In this document: positions 37,649 to 47,767 of the stretch, one piece after another
Layout of the letters: each line of letters starts with the position of its first letter
How positions within the stretch are numbered: position 1 is the first letter of the stretch
Origin: Zoogloeaceae bacterium G21618-S1
Lineage (GTDB): Bacteria; Pseudomonadota; Gammaproteobacteria; Burkholderiales; Rhodocyclaceae
Assembly: GCA_027214125.1 (NCBI GenBank)
Contig: JAPWHF010000004.1
Coordinates: forward strand, 1-64,000
DNA: 64,000 nt
Direction: 5' to 3'
The notes under the pieces: model-generated
Told to the model about the DNA's origin: nothing
Seen by the model: the letters and a program-made list of their open reading frames with translations, nothing else
Database searches by the model: none
Program-made: the position numbers and the translations under genes

Positions 37649-37683
37649 CGGCACTCGGTCTCACCGACCGAGTGCCGTTTTTT
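37649..37683 (+). terminator. Rho-independent terminator of the 107-residue gene
   Basis: CGGCACTCGGTC (37649-37660), a TCACC loop and GACCGAGTGCCG (37666-37677) form a perfect 12-pair stem followed by T6. Confidence 0.95.
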
Positions 37684-37719
37684 CGTTTACCACCCCCGCT
37701 GAGCACGCGGGCTTCACGG

Positions 37720-37725
37720 TATACT
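37720..37725 (+). promoter_or_regulatory. Possible -10 of leuS
   Basis: TATACT lies 36 bases upstream of the leuS ATG, just after the preceding terminator. The -35 is poor. Confidence 0.4.
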
Positions 37726-37737
37726 TCCCCGCTTTGA

Positions 37738-40380
<2,643 letters not shown>

Positions 40381-40385
40381 GAACG

Positions 40386-40409
40386 GGCGGGTACGGCCTG
40401 CCCGCCTTT
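40386..40409 (+). terminator. Weak hairpin between leuS and lptE
   Basis: GGCGGG (40386-40391) and CCCGCC (40401-40406) form a six-pair stem followed by only three T residues. It may attenuate rather than end transcription between leuS and lptE. Confidence 0.3.
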
Positions 40410-40443
40410 CGCGCCACCTGTTTTTGCAAGGAAGCTTCGCACC

Positions 40444-40965
40444 ATGAAATCTGGCAACGATACGACCCGCCGACGCCTGCTCCTCGCCGGCCTCGCCACG
40501 TTCGGGCTCGCCGGCTGCGGCTTCCATCTGCGTGGCCAGCTCGACATGCCCTTCAAGCGGGCGTATCTCAACGCCAACCGCAACGAACGCTTCATGAATC
40601 GCATCGCGCGGCAGCTGGAGATCAACGGCGTCGTCCTGACCGAGCGCCTGAACGAGGCCGAAGTCAGCATTCGCCTCTTCAACATCAAGCGCGAGCGCGA
40701 CATTCTCAGCCTGAACCGGGCCGGCAAGGCCCGCGAATATCGCCTGCTCACCACGCTCACCTATGCGGTCGAGCGCGCCGATGGCACCACGGTGCGGCCG
40801 GCCGAGCGCATTTCGGTGCGTCGTGATGTGACCTACGACGACACGCAGCTGCTCGCCAAAGACCAGGAAGAGGCCATGCTCTACCGCGACATGGAAGACG
40901 ACATTGCCCAGCAGCTGGTCCGCCGCCTCGCCGCCGTCAAACTCGACGCCCCCGCCGCCCAATGA
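40444..40965 (+). CDS. lptE: LPS-assembly lipoprotein LptE
   Basis: The product is 173 residues with a twin-basic start (TTRRRLLLAGLATFGLAGC) and lipobox LAGC, giving lipidation at C25. GFHLRGQ directly after the cysteine is the hallmark of LptE (RlpB). The C-terminal half has a YRDMEDDIAQQLVRRLAA helix. It plugs the LptD barrel in the outer membrane during lipopolysaccharide insertion. It sits between leuS and holA, as in many Proteobacteria, and overlaps holA by four bases. Confidence 0.95.
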   Translation: MKSGNDTTRRRLLLAGLATFGLAGCGFHLRGQLDMPFKRAYLNANRNERFMNRIARQLEINGVVLTERLNEAEVSIRLFNIKRERDILSLNRAGKAREYRLLTTLTYAVERADGTTVRPAERISVRRDVTYDDTQLLAKDQEEAMLYRDMEDDIAQQLVRRLAAVKLDAPAAQ

Positions 40966-41981
40966 ATCTGCATCCGGACCGGCTCGCCGCCCATCTGGAA
41001 AAACCCCTCGCCGCACTCTACGTCCTGCACGGCAATGAACCGCTGACCGTCTCCGAGGCCGGCGACGCCCTGCGCGCCGCCGCCAGACGGCAAGGCTTCG
41101 ACGAGCGTGAGATCCTCATCAGCGGCCCCGGCTTTGGCTGGGAGGCCCTGTTCGAGGCGACCGGCAATCTGTCACTGTTTGGCAGCCGCAAAGTCATCGA
41201 CCTGCGCATCCCAAACGGCAAGCCCGGCAAGGACGGTGGCGACGCGCTCAAGCGCCTGGCCGACACGGCCGAGCCGACCGCCAGCGACGTCATCACCCTC
41301 ATCAGCCTGCCCGAACTCGACTGGGCGGCACGCAAGACCGCCTGGTTCAGCGCGCTCAGCCAGAAAGGCGTGGCCGTCGAATGCAATGCCCCGCCGCGTG
41401 AGCAGTTGCCGCGCTGGATCGCCCGTCGTCTGTCGGCGCAGCAGCAAAGCGCGTCACCCGAGGCACTCGATTTCATCGCCGACCATGTCGAAGGCAACCT
41501 CCTCGCCGCCCACCAGGAAATCACCAAACTCGCCCTGCTCCACCCGCCCGGCGAGCTCAGCCTCGACGCCGTGCGCGAAGCCGTCCTCGACGTCGCCCGC
41601 TACGATATCGACACCCTGCGTGGCGCGGTACTTGAAGGCGATGCCGGCCGCTGCACCCGCTTGCTCGAAGGCCTCGCAGGCGAAGGCACGGCCGCGCCGC
41701 TGCTGCTGTGGATGCTCGCCAACGAGATCCGCACCCTGGCCCGCCTCCAGGCCGCCCAAACCGAGGGACAACCGCTGTCGACCGCCTTCAAGGCCGAGCG
41801 CGTCTTTGACGACCGTCGACGCAAGGCCTTGCAACACGCGCTCCAGCGTCTCGCACCGGGCAAGGTCCGCGCCGCGCTGGCCCACGCCGCCCGCATCGAC
41901 CGGATCATCAAGGGCATCGCCCCCGGCGAGGTCTGGGATGAATTCCTGCTGCTGTGTCTGAGGCTGTGCCCGGCCCGCTGA
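40962..41981 (+). CDS. holA: DNA polymerase III delta subunit
   Basis: The product is 339 residues. It is the clamp-loader subunit that opens the sliding clamp. The family opening YVLHGNEPLTVSEAGDALRAAARRQGF is present. A degenerate AAA+ fold lacking a functional P-loop follows, then the C-terminal collar domain (LLLWMLANEIRTLARLQ). The start overlaps the lptE stop (ATGA), so translation is coupled. Confidence 0.95.
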   Translation: MNLHPDRLAAHLEKPLAALYVLHGNEPLTVSEAGDALRAAARRQGFDEREILISGPGFGWEALFEATGNLSLFGSRKVIDLRIPNGKPGKDGGDALKRLADTAEPTASDVITLISLPELDWAARKTAWFSALSQKGVAVECNAPPREQLPRWIARRLSAQQQSASPEALDFIADHVEGNLLAAHQEITKLALLHPPGELSLDAVREAVLDVARYDIDTLRGAVLEGDAGRCTRLLEGLAGEGTAAPLLLWMLANEIRTLARLQAAQTEGQPLSTAFKAERVFDDRRRKALQHALQRLAPGKVRAALAHAARIDRIIKGIAPGEVWDEFLLLCLRLCPAR

Positions 41982-42063
41982 ACCGTCGTTTTTGCCGCAG
42001 TGCGCAACGATGGGGTAACCTAACTCTCTTTACCGCCCCATCAAAGTGAACGGCCCAAGCACC

Positions 42064-43341
42064 ATGGACATCGAAGCCTATATGCGGACCCTCGGACGGC
42101 AGGCGCGCGACGCCTCCCGTCAGCTGGCCGCCGCCTCCACCGAGACCAAAAACACCGCCCTGCTGGCCATTGCCCGTCGTCTGCGCGAACAGAAGTCGGC
42201 GCTGCTCGACGCCAATGCCGCCGATCTGGCACAAGCACGCACCGACGGTCTCGAACCGGCCATGGTCGATCGCTTGACGCTGTCCGACGCCGGGGTCGAA
42301 AGCATGGCTCAGGGCCTCGAACAAATCGCTGCCCTGCCCGATCCGGTCGGCGAAATCACCGACGTCAAACGCCGCCCCAGCGGTATTCAGGTGGGCAAGA
42401 TGCGCGTACCGCTCGGCGTGATCGGCATCATTTACGAAGCCCGCCCCAACGTTACCGCCGACGCCGCTGCACTATGTCTCAAATCCGGCAACGCGGCCAT
42501 TTTGCGCGGCGGCAAGGAAGCCCTGCACTGCAATCAGGCGATTGCCGCCTGCGTGCGCGAAGGCTTGCTCGAAGCCCGCTTGCCGGCCGCCGCCGTGCAA
42601 GTGGTCGACACCACCGATCGCACCGCGGTGGGCCACCTGATCACCCTGCCCGAGTTTGTGGACGTCATCGTCCCGCGCGGCGGCAAGGGACTGATCGAGC
42701 GCATCTCGCGCGAAGCACGGGTGCCCGTCATCAAGCACCTGGACGGCAACTGCCATGTCTACGTGCACAGCGCCGCCGATCCCGACAAGGCCGAGGCCAT
42801 CGTAGAGAACTCCAAGACCCAGCGTTACGGCACCTGCAACACCGCTGAGTCGCTACTGGTCGACCGGGCCGTAGCTGCCGAGCTACTGCCGCGCATCGGC
42901 CGCAAGCTCAGTGCCCACGGCGTCGAGTTGCGCGGCTGCGCCGAGAGCCTGGCCATTCTCGAAGCGGCGAATATCGCCGACGTCAAACTGCGCCCGGCGG
43001 AAGCGTCCGACTGGTCGGAGGAGTACCTGGCGCCGATCATTGCCGTCAAAGTCGTCGCCGATCTGGACGAGGCCATCGCGCATGTCAATCAGTACAGCTC
43101 GGGCCACACCGAGAGCATCGTCAGCGAGAACTACACTGCCGCCATGCGCTTCCTGCGCGAGGTCGACTCGGCCTCGGTGATGATCAACGCGTCGACCCGA
43201 TTTGCCGACGGCTTTGAATACGGACTGGGCGCCGAGATCGGTATTTCCACCGACAAGATCCACGCTCGTGGTCCGGTCGGACTAGACGGCCTGACCAGCC
43301 AGAAGTGGATCGTCTTCGGCAACGGCGAAGTCCGCAACTAG
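42064..43341 (+). CDS. proA: Gamma-glutamyl phosphate reductase
   Basis: The product is 425 residues from the ATG at 42064; an in-frame GTG at 42046 is an alternative. It reduces gamma-glutamyl phosphate to the semialdehyde in proline synthesis. Aldehyde-dehydrogenase-fold features are the [15 protein letters not shown] segment, [12 protein letters not shown] and the catalytic cysteine in [12 protein letters not shown]. The C-terminal [16 protein letters not shown] is typical. Its partner proB is not in the window. Confidence 0.96.
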   Translation: MDIEAYMRTLGRQARDASRQLAAASTETKNTALLAIARRLREQKSALLDANAADLAQARTDGLEPAMVDRLTLSDAGVESMAQGLEQIAALPDPVGEITDVKRRPSGIQVGKMRVPLGVIGIIYEARPNVTADAAALCLKSGNAAILRGGKEALHCNQAIAACVREGLLEARLPAAAVQVVDTTDRTAVGHLITLPEFVDVIVPRGGKGLIERISREARVPVIKHLDGNCHVYVHSAADPDKAEAIVENSKTQRYGTCNTAESLLVDRAVAAELLPRIGRKLSAHGVELRGCAESLAILEAANIADVKLRPAEASDWSEEYLAPIIAVKVVADLDEAIAHVNQYSSGHTESIVSENYTAAMRFLREVDSASVMINASTRFADGFEYGLGAEIGISTDKIHARGPVGLDGLTSQKWIVFGNGEVRN

Positions 43342-43373
43342 GCACGCCTCTAATAACGCGAAACATGTTTTTC

Positions 43374-43385
43374 GCACGATCGTGC
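43374..43385. repeat. Perfect 12-base palindrome upstream of the chalcone-isomerase-like gene
   Basis: GCACGATCGTGC reads identically on both strands. It lies where the -35 of the extended -10 at 43390-43402 would be, so it is a candidate operator. Confidence 0.55.
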
Positions 43386-43389
43386 GACG

Positions 43390-43402
43390 GCTTTGATAGG
43401 AT
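43390..43402 (+). promoter_or_regulatory. Extended -10-like 13-mer shared with the 37.2 kb leader
   Basis: GCTTTGATAGGAT is identical to 37171-37183. It contains TGA-TAGGAT in extended -10 form. Transcription from it would start inside or at the edge of the following hairpin, so use as a promoter is uncertain. Confidence 0.35.
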
Positions 43403-43405
43403 GAA

Positions 43406-43438
43406 GCGTCCGGTGCGCAGGGGCGCCGGACGCTTTTT
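43406..43438 (+). terminator. Rho-independent terminator after proA
   Basis: GCGTCCGG (43406-43413) pairs with CCGGACGC (43426-43433), extended by TGCGC/GCG pairing, and is followed by T5. It lies between proA and the chalcone-isomerase-like gene and 22 bases before the latter's start, so it could also act as a leader attenuator for that gene. Confidence 0.8.
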
Positions 43439-43460
43439 CTATAACAAAACCGGAGACACC

Positions 43461-44030
43461 ATGAAAAAACTGCTGACCACCCTCTGCGCATTCTTCACCC
43501 TCACCGCTGCCCACGCAGCCGTCGAAGTCGCCGGCGTGAAATTCGAAGACCAGACTCAAGTTGCTGACCAGACCTTGCAACTCAACGGCGCCGGACTGCG
43601 GACCAAGCTCTTCTTCAAGGTCTACGCGATGGGCTTGTACCTGCCCGCCAAAGCCAAAGGCACGGCAGCGGTTCTGGCAAGCACCGGCCCCCGCCGGATT
43701 GATATCACCACCCTGCGCGACCTGAGCGCCGAGCAGTTCGCCGACGCGCTCTCCGAAGGCTTGCAGAAGAACCTGAGCGAGGCCGAGCAAAGCGCACTGA
43801 AGACTGACAACGAGGCCTTCCGCGCCAACCTGCTGTCGCTCAAATCGGCCAAGGAAGGCACCCGCATCCAGATCGACTTCACCCCCGAAGGCGGCACGCG
43901 TCTCGTCGTCAACGGCAAGCCGCACGGGGAGGCGATTGGCAGCATCGCGTTTTCCAACGCCCTGCTGCGCGTCTGGATCGGCGAATCTCCCGCGCAAGGC
44001 GACTTGAAAAGTGCACTAATCGGGGAATAG
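43461..44030 (+). CDS. Chalcone isomerase-like periplasmic protein
   Basis: The product is 189 residues from the ATG at 43461 (CGGAGACACC upstream). A signal peptide (KKLLTTLCAFFTLTAAHA) precedes a mature protein matching the chalcone-isomerase-like family of bacteria: VEVAGVKFEDQTQVADQTLQLNGAGLRTK, KVYAMGLYLPAKA and a closing IAFSNALLRVWIGE. Bacterial members are not shown to isomerise chalcones, and fatty-acid binding is one suggestion. The promoter region carries a 12-base palindrome and the shared 13-mer. It stands alone. Confidence 0.88.
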   Translation: MKKLLTTLCAFFTLTAAHAAVEVAGVKFEDQTQVADQTLQLNGAGLRTKLFFKVYAMGLYLPAKAKGTAAVLASTGPRRIDITTLRDLSAEQFADALSEGLQKNLSEAEQSALKTDNEAFRANLLSLKSAKEGTRIQIDFTPEGGTRLVVNGKPHGEAIGSIAFSNALLRVWIGESPAQGDLKSALIGE

Positions 44031-44087
44031 CCGCCTCGGGCCAGTGTCTTGCTCCAGCGCGCCTGGCGCGCAGGGGTGGGGCAATCG

Positions 44088-44119
44088 GGTGCGGCGGAAC
44101 CTTCGGGCAGCGCCGCACC
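44088..44119. repeat. Inverted repeat between the chalcone-isomerase-like gene and ogt
   Basis: GGTGCGGCG and CGCCGCACC form a nine-pair stem with a 14-base loop. There is no T run, so a terminator role is doubtful. The surrounding 137-base gap is GC-rich and otherwise featureless. Confidence 0.45.
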
Positions 44120-44167
44120 CCCCCCAAATCGCTTGAAGCGCGCGCGGCAGCCCCCCACAATGGAGCC

Positions 44168-44650
44168 ATGACCGCCGCCATCGACACCCCATTCGACAGC
44201 GTTTTGCCCACGCCTTTCGGCGCGCTTGGCATTCGCGCGGACGATGACGCGCTCAGCGAAATCTGCTTTCTGCCCCCCGGCACGCCAGCTCAGCCCGGCA
44301 CACACCCCTTGGCACGAGAGGCCGAGCGTCAACTACGCGCCTACCTGGCCTCCCCCCAGCACCTATTCGACCTGCCCCTGCACACCGCCGGCACCGCCTT
44401 TCAGCAACGCGTCTGGGCCGAGATTGCGGCCATCGCCCCCGGAGAACTGCGCGCCTATGGCCAGCTCGCAGCCCGCCTGGGCAGCGCCGCCCGCGCCGTT
44501 GGCCAAGCCTGCGGCGCCAACCCGTTTCCCGTCGTCGTTCCCTGCCATCGCGTGGTGGCACAGCATGCGCTGGGCGGCTTCGCACACGCGCGTGACGGCT
44601 TTCTGATCGATACCAAAAGATGGCTGATCCGACACGAACAGCGCCGCTGA
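44168..44650 (+). CDS. ogt: Methylated-DNA-protein-cysteine methyltransferase
   Basis: The product is 160 residues, the short Ogt-like form without an Ada regulatory domain. It removes O6-methyl groups from guanine by transfer to its own cysteine. The acceptor is C126 in VVVPCHRVV. The helix-turn-helix RAYGQLAARLGSAARAVGQA and a final GFLIDTKRWLIRHE match the family. The 3' end overlaps xerD by 31 bases. Confidence 0.93.
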   Translation: MTAAIDTPFDSVLPTPFGALGIRADDDALSEICFLPPGTPAQPGTHPLAREAERQLRAYLASPQHLFDLPLHTAGTAFQQRVWAEIAAIAPGELRAYGQLAARLGSAARAVGQACGANPFPVVVPCHRVVAQHALGGFAHARDGFLIDTKRWLIRHEQRR

Positions 44651-45552
44651 GCCTGCCGTCCGACACCATCGCAGATCTCGACGCGTTCTGCGATGGGCTG
44701 TGGCTGTCCGACGGGCTCTCGCGCAACACGCTCGCCGCCTATCGGCGCGATCTGACGCTCTTCGCACGCTGGCTGCACGCCAGTCACGGCATCGCCCCAT
44801 TCGAGGCCGAGGCTGCCCATCTGCACGCCTATCTAGCCGATTTCAGTCAACGCGCCAAAGCCACGAGCCAACGCCGCCTGCTATCGACGTGGCGCCGGTA
44901 TTTCCACGCGCTGATGCAATCCGGGCGCATCCGCTGCGACCCAACCCAGCGACTTGATCCGCCCATGGCTGCGCCACGGTTTCCAAAAAGCCTGTCGGAG
45001 GCGGACGTCGACAGCCTGCTCAACACCCCGGATATCGACACCGCCCTCGGTATGCGCGACAAGGCCATGCTCGAATTGCTCTACGCCACCGGCCTGCGGG
45101 TGTCAGAGTTGATCGGTTTGCGCGGCTTTGAAGTCAGCCTAAACGACGGTGCGCTGCGCGTACTGGGCAAAGGCGACAAAGAGCGCCTGGTGCCTATCGG
45201 AGCCGCGGCAAGCGACTGGCTGCGACACTACCTCGCACAGGCACGCGGCGAAATTCTGGCAGGTCGACACGCCGATGCCTTGTTTGTCACCGTTCAAGGT
45301 GCCGCCATGAGCCGGCAAATGTTCTGGCGCCTCATCAAACAGTACGCCATACGCGCAGGCATTAGCGGCGACCGCATTTCCCCGCACACGCTGCGCCATG
45401 CGTTTGCCACACATCTATTGAATCACGGCGCCGATTTGCGCGTAGTACAACTCCTGCTGGGACACGCCGACATTTCAACCACCCAGATATATACGCATAT
45501 CGCCCGCGCACGACTCAAGCAACTGCACGCCATTCATCATCCACGGGGCTGA
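44620..45552 (+). CDS. xerD: Site-specific tyrosine recombinase XerD
   Basis: The product is 310 residues. It acts with XerC at dif to resolve chromosome dimers. The N-terminal SAM-like domain contains LSRNTLAAYRRDLTLFARWL. The catalytic set is complete: R160 (TGLRVSEL), K184, H256 and R259 (HTLRH), H282 (LLGHADISTTQ) and nucleophile Y291. The apparent start lies inside ogt and has only a weak ribosome binding site, so it may depend on coupling. No integron or phage genes are nearby, which supports the housekeeping XerD role over an integrase. Confidence 0.93.
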   Translation: MADPTRTAPLSLPSDTIADLDAFCDGLWLSDGLSRNTLAAYRRDLTLFARWLHASHGIAPFEAEAAHLHAYLADFSQRAKATSQRRLLSTWRRYFHALMQSGRIRCDPTQRLDPPMAAPRFPKSLSEADVDSLLNTPDIDTALGMRDKAMLELLYATGLRVSELIGLRGFEVSLNDGALRVLGKGDKERLVPIGAAASDWLRHYLAQARGEILAGRHADALFVTVQGAAMSRQMFWRLIKQYAIRAGISGDRISPHTLRHAFATHLLNHGADLRVVQLLLGHADISTTQIYTHIARARLKQLHAIHHPRG

Positions 45553-45565
45553 ATTCAAAACAATC

Positions 45566-46063
45566 ATGTCCAACACAACACCTGACACACCCGCAACCCG
45601 CGCCCTAAAAGCCGCGCACATCGCCTTTGCGAGCTATCTCTATCCCTACGAAGACCACGGCGGCGCTTCATTTGCAGCGCGCTTCTTGAATTTACCTGAA
45701 CACGCGGTGATTAAAACCTTGGTCATGGAAAATGAAAGCGCCAAGCCACTGCTGATACTCATGCACGGTGACCGTGATGTCGCAACCAAACAACTCGCGC
45801 TGGCCAGCAACAACCGCCAGATTCACCCCTGCAAACCTGAAGTGGCACAAAAGCACACCGGCTATCTGGTCGGCGGCACCTCGCCTTTCGGCACACGCAA
45901 GCCACTACCCCTATTCATTGAGCGCAGCATTCTTGATTTGCCGCTGATTTATATCAACGGCGGCAAGCGCGGCTTTCTCGTGGCACTGCACCCGCACGAT
46001 CTCGTCCGGGCCCTCGCGCCAACGCCCGTCAGCGTCGCCAAGGCCGCGGGCCCGGAACATTGA
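45566..46063 (+). CDS. ybaK: Cys-tRNA(Pro) deacylase YbaK
   Basis: The product is 165 residues. It belongs to the YbaK/ProX editing family that hydrolyses cysteine mischarged onto tRNA-Pro. Signatures are FASYLYPYEDHGG near the N-terminus, the tRNA-editing core VIKTLVMENESAKPLLILMHGDRDVATKQLA, with a conserved lysine in IKTL, and GGTSPFGTRKPLPLFIE. It follows xerD by 13 bases and is probably co-transcribed. Confidence 0.93.
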   Translation: MSNTTPDTPATRALKAAHIAFASYLYPYEDHGGASFAARFLNLPEHAVIKTLVMENESAKPLLILMHGDRDVATKQLALASNNRQIHPCKPEVAQKHTGYLVGGTSPFGTRKPLPLFIERSILDLPLIYINGGKRGFLVALHPHDLVRALAPTPVSVAKAAGPEH

Positions 46064-46169
46064 CCACTATCTGTGCGTGCAGCGCCAAGACACAGTGCGG
46101 AATATGCGTTGCTGTATTGACGGTTTATATTGCGATGTTGTGTACATGCTTGAAATTTATTCTTCCAAG

Positions 46170-46224
46170 GCGTTGATTTTAGTAAATCAAGAGTGGCAAA
46201 ATTAGCCGGAACGCGTTGATTTTA
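46170..46224. repeat. Direct repeats and palindrome in the hns upstream region
   Basis: GCGTTGATTTTA occurs at 46170-46181 and again at 46213-46224, 43 bases apart. The first copy overlaps the 18-base palindrome at 46173-46190. The 218-base gap here is clearly more AT-rich than its surroundings, as expected for a target of H-NS itself. Confidence 0.6.
46173..46202 (+). promoter_or_regulatory. Candidate hns promoter overlapping a perfect palindrome
   Basis: -35 TTGATT (46173-46178), an 18-base spacer and -10 CAAAAT (46197-46202) lie in the AT-rich region before hns. The -35 is part of a perfect inverted repeat, TTGATTT-TAGT-AAATCAA (46173-46190). Confidence 0.4.
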
Positions 46225-46281
46225 AAAAAAACGGCGTTCACCCACACCAAAACACATCACAATAAGCACAGAGGAATTGGA

Positions 46282-46650
46282 ATGGACATCAACCTGAGTG
46301 AAATGACGGTCCCTGAATTACGTCGCCTGCAAGGAAAACTCGAAACCGAAATCCGTCGCCGCGACGAATCGGCACGCCGGGATGTCCTGAAGCAATTCAA
46401 GAAAATCGCTGCTGATCACGGTGTCTCTCTCGACGACGTGCTGGGCGAAGCGCCCGCCAAGAGCGCTGCAAAAGCCGCCCCAAAGACCCGCCGCAAAGCG
46501 GCTTCGCCGGCCAAGGGCAAACGCGTTCCGATGAAATACGCCAACCCGGACGATCCGAAAATCGGCTGGACAGGTCGTGGCCGCAAGCCGCGCTGGGTGG
46601 AAGCGTGGTTGAGTGCAGGCAATTCGATCGACGCGCTGCTGATCAAATAA
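46282..46650 (+). CDS. hns: H-NS family nucleoid-associated protein
   Basis: The product is 122 residues from the ATG at 46282 (GAGGAATTGGA upstream). The N-terminal coiled-coil oligomerisation region (about 5-45) has VPELRRLQGKLETEIRRRDE. A Lys/Ala/Pro-rich linker (about 58-82) follows, then the C-terminal DNA-binding domain KYANPDDPKIGWTGRGRKPR with the GRGRKP hook that enters the minor groove of AT-rich DNA. It silences AT-rich or foreign DNA. Autoregulation through the AT-rich upstream region is plausible. It is followed by a bidirectional terminator. Confidence 0.94.
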   Translation: MDINLSEMTVPELRRLQGKLETEIRRRDESARRDVLKQFKKIAADHGVSLDDVLGEAPAKSAAKAAPKTRRKAASPAKGKRVPMKYANPDDPKIGWTGRGRKPRWVEAWLSAGNSIDALLIK

Positions 46651-46670
46651 CGCAGCCTGCCAGCATCAAT

Positions 46671-46697
46671 AAAAAGCCGCCCGAGGGGCGGCTTTTT
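46671..46697. terminator. Bidirectional terminator between hns and folB
   Basis: A5, GCCGCCC, a GAG loop, GGGCGGC and T5 form a symmetric terminator that can serve both convergent genes. Confidence 0.93.
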
Positions 46698-46716
46698 ATT
46701 TCAACACAACGCGCAA

Positions 46717-47088
46717 TCAATCCGACTCAAGCACACGACCATCCTTGCCGCGTTGAATGAAGACGCCAACACGCCGCACACCTTTCATGACACCAATCTT
46801 GGCGATGCGCAGTTTCACCCAGGGCGCGTTGAACTCATTAAACAACAAAGCCACCACAAACTCGCCCAGGGTTTCAATCAAATTGAAATGCCGAGCGGCC
46901 AGTTCCTCGCGGATGCGGTCAATCACCTGCGCATAGTCGATCGTGTCGGCGATATCGTCACGCTCGGCTGCCGCATCGGGCACACCAAATGTCAGGTTCA
47001 ACTCGACCGTTTGCGACGCCACGCGCTCTCGCGGGTAGATCCCCACACGGGCTTCGACCCGCAACTCCTCAATGAAGATGAAATCCAT
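46717..47088 (-). CDS. folB: Dihydroneopterin aldolase
   Basis: The product is 123 residues. It acts in folate synthesis, cleaving dihydroneopterin to hydroxymethyldihydropterin. Family marks are [44 protein letters not shown] and [16 protein letters not shown], where the TLGE glutamate (in the pterin site) and the tyrosine of DYAQV are expected active-site residues. The C-terminal lysine-bearing [19 protein letters not shown] is present. It is divergent from plsY. Confidence 0.95.
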   Translation of the reverse strand: MDFIFIEELRVEARVGIYPRERVASQTVELNLTFGVPDAAAERDDIADTIDYAQVIDRIREELAARHFNLIETLGEFVVALLFNEFNAPWVKLRIAKIGVMKGVRRVGVFIQRGKDGRVLESD

Positions 47089-47100
47089 TTCGGCTCTCGT

Positions 47101-47121
47101 CTAGAATTGTGGCCATTCTAG
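47101..47121. promoter_or_regulatory. Symmetric divergent -10 region of folB and plsY
   Basis: CTAGAAT (47101-47107), a seven-base centre and ATTCTAG (47115-47121) form a perfect inverted repeat. Each arm reads as TAGAAT -10 toward one gene: plus 47102-47107 for plsY and minus 47115-47120 for folB. Neither -35 is near consensus. Confidence 0.5.
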
Positions 47122-47144
47122 CCCGAACAGCAACAACACCCCCC

Positions 47145-47759
47145 ATGACGCTCACCACCACCCTCCTGACGCTGACTGCCTACCTGATCGGCTCGGTGCC
47201 CTTCGCCGTTGTGGTCAGCAAAGCCTTTGGCCTCAACGACCCCCGCCACTATGGCTCCGGCAATCCGGGCGCCACCAACGTCCTGCGTTCCGGCAACAAA
47301 ACGGCGGCCGTCCTTACACTGGTCGGCGATGCCGCCAAGGGCCTGATAGCGGTTTGGGTGATGCGCCAGTTCGGCAGCGATGCCCCGGCGGCCGTCGCGC
47401 TGGCGGGCATTGCCGCATTCATCGGCCACGTCTTTCCGGTATTTCTCGGCTTCAAGGGCGGCAAGGGTGTGGCGACCGCCGTCGGAGTGCTCGGCGCCTT
47501 TAGTGTCTGGCTGGCGCTCGCCAGCGCGGCGACCTGGCTGATCGTCGCCGTCACCACGCGTTACTCGTCGCTCGCCGCGCTCGTCGCCGCCATCGCCGCA
47601 CCGGCCTTCGCGCATGTGCTGCTGAATTCACCCGCTATCACCGGTGCCTGCCTGGTGATGGCCGCCATGTTGCTGTGGCGCCACACCGACAACATCAAGC
47701 GCCTGCTGGCCGGCACCGAATCCCGCATCGGCAAGAAGAAGCGCGACGGCGCGGGCTGA
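47145..47759 (+). CDS. plsY: Glycerol-3-phosphate acyltransferase PlsY
   Basis: The product is 204 residues from the ATG at 47145. It is an inner membrane enzyme that uses acyl-phosphate to acylate glycerol-3-phosphate, the first step of phospholipid synthesis. Five or so membrane segments carry the signature loops [32 protein letters not shown] and the cytoplasmic [13 protein letters not shown]. The longer in-frame extension upstream lacks a ribosome binding site. Its stop codon abuts that of tsaD. Confidence 0.95.
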   Translation: MTLTTTLLTLTAYLIGSVPFAVVVSKAFGLNDPRHYGSGNPGATNVLRSGNKTAAVLTLVGDAAKGLIAVWVMRQFGSDAPAAVALAGIAAFIGHVFPVFLGFKGGKGVATAVGVLGAFSVWLALASAATWLIVAVTTRYSSLAALVAAIAAPAFAHVLLNSPAITGACLVMAAMLLWRHTDNIKRLLAGTESRIGKKKRDGAG

Positions 47760-47767
47760 TCAGCCCG
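47752..47767. repeat. Perfect palindrome spanning the convergent plsY and tsaD stop codons
   Basis: CGGGCTGATCAGCCCG is self-complementary over 16 bases and contains both TGA stops back to back, with no intergenic base. It may be a minimal shared transcript end. Confidence 0.75.

Noticed and set aside
43461-44030. True chalcone isomerase of flavonoid metabolism
   Set aside because: Bacterial family members with signal peptides are not shown to act on chalcones and no flavonoid genes are present.
44620-45552. Phage or integron integrase
   Set aside because: Length, catalytic spacing and housekeeping neighbours fit XerD. There is no attachment-site duplication, cassette or phage gene nearby.
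46173-46190. FNR/Anr-type site upstream of hns
   Set aside because: The half-sites TTGAT and ATCAA are present, but their spacing is eight bases, not the four required by FNR-family sites.
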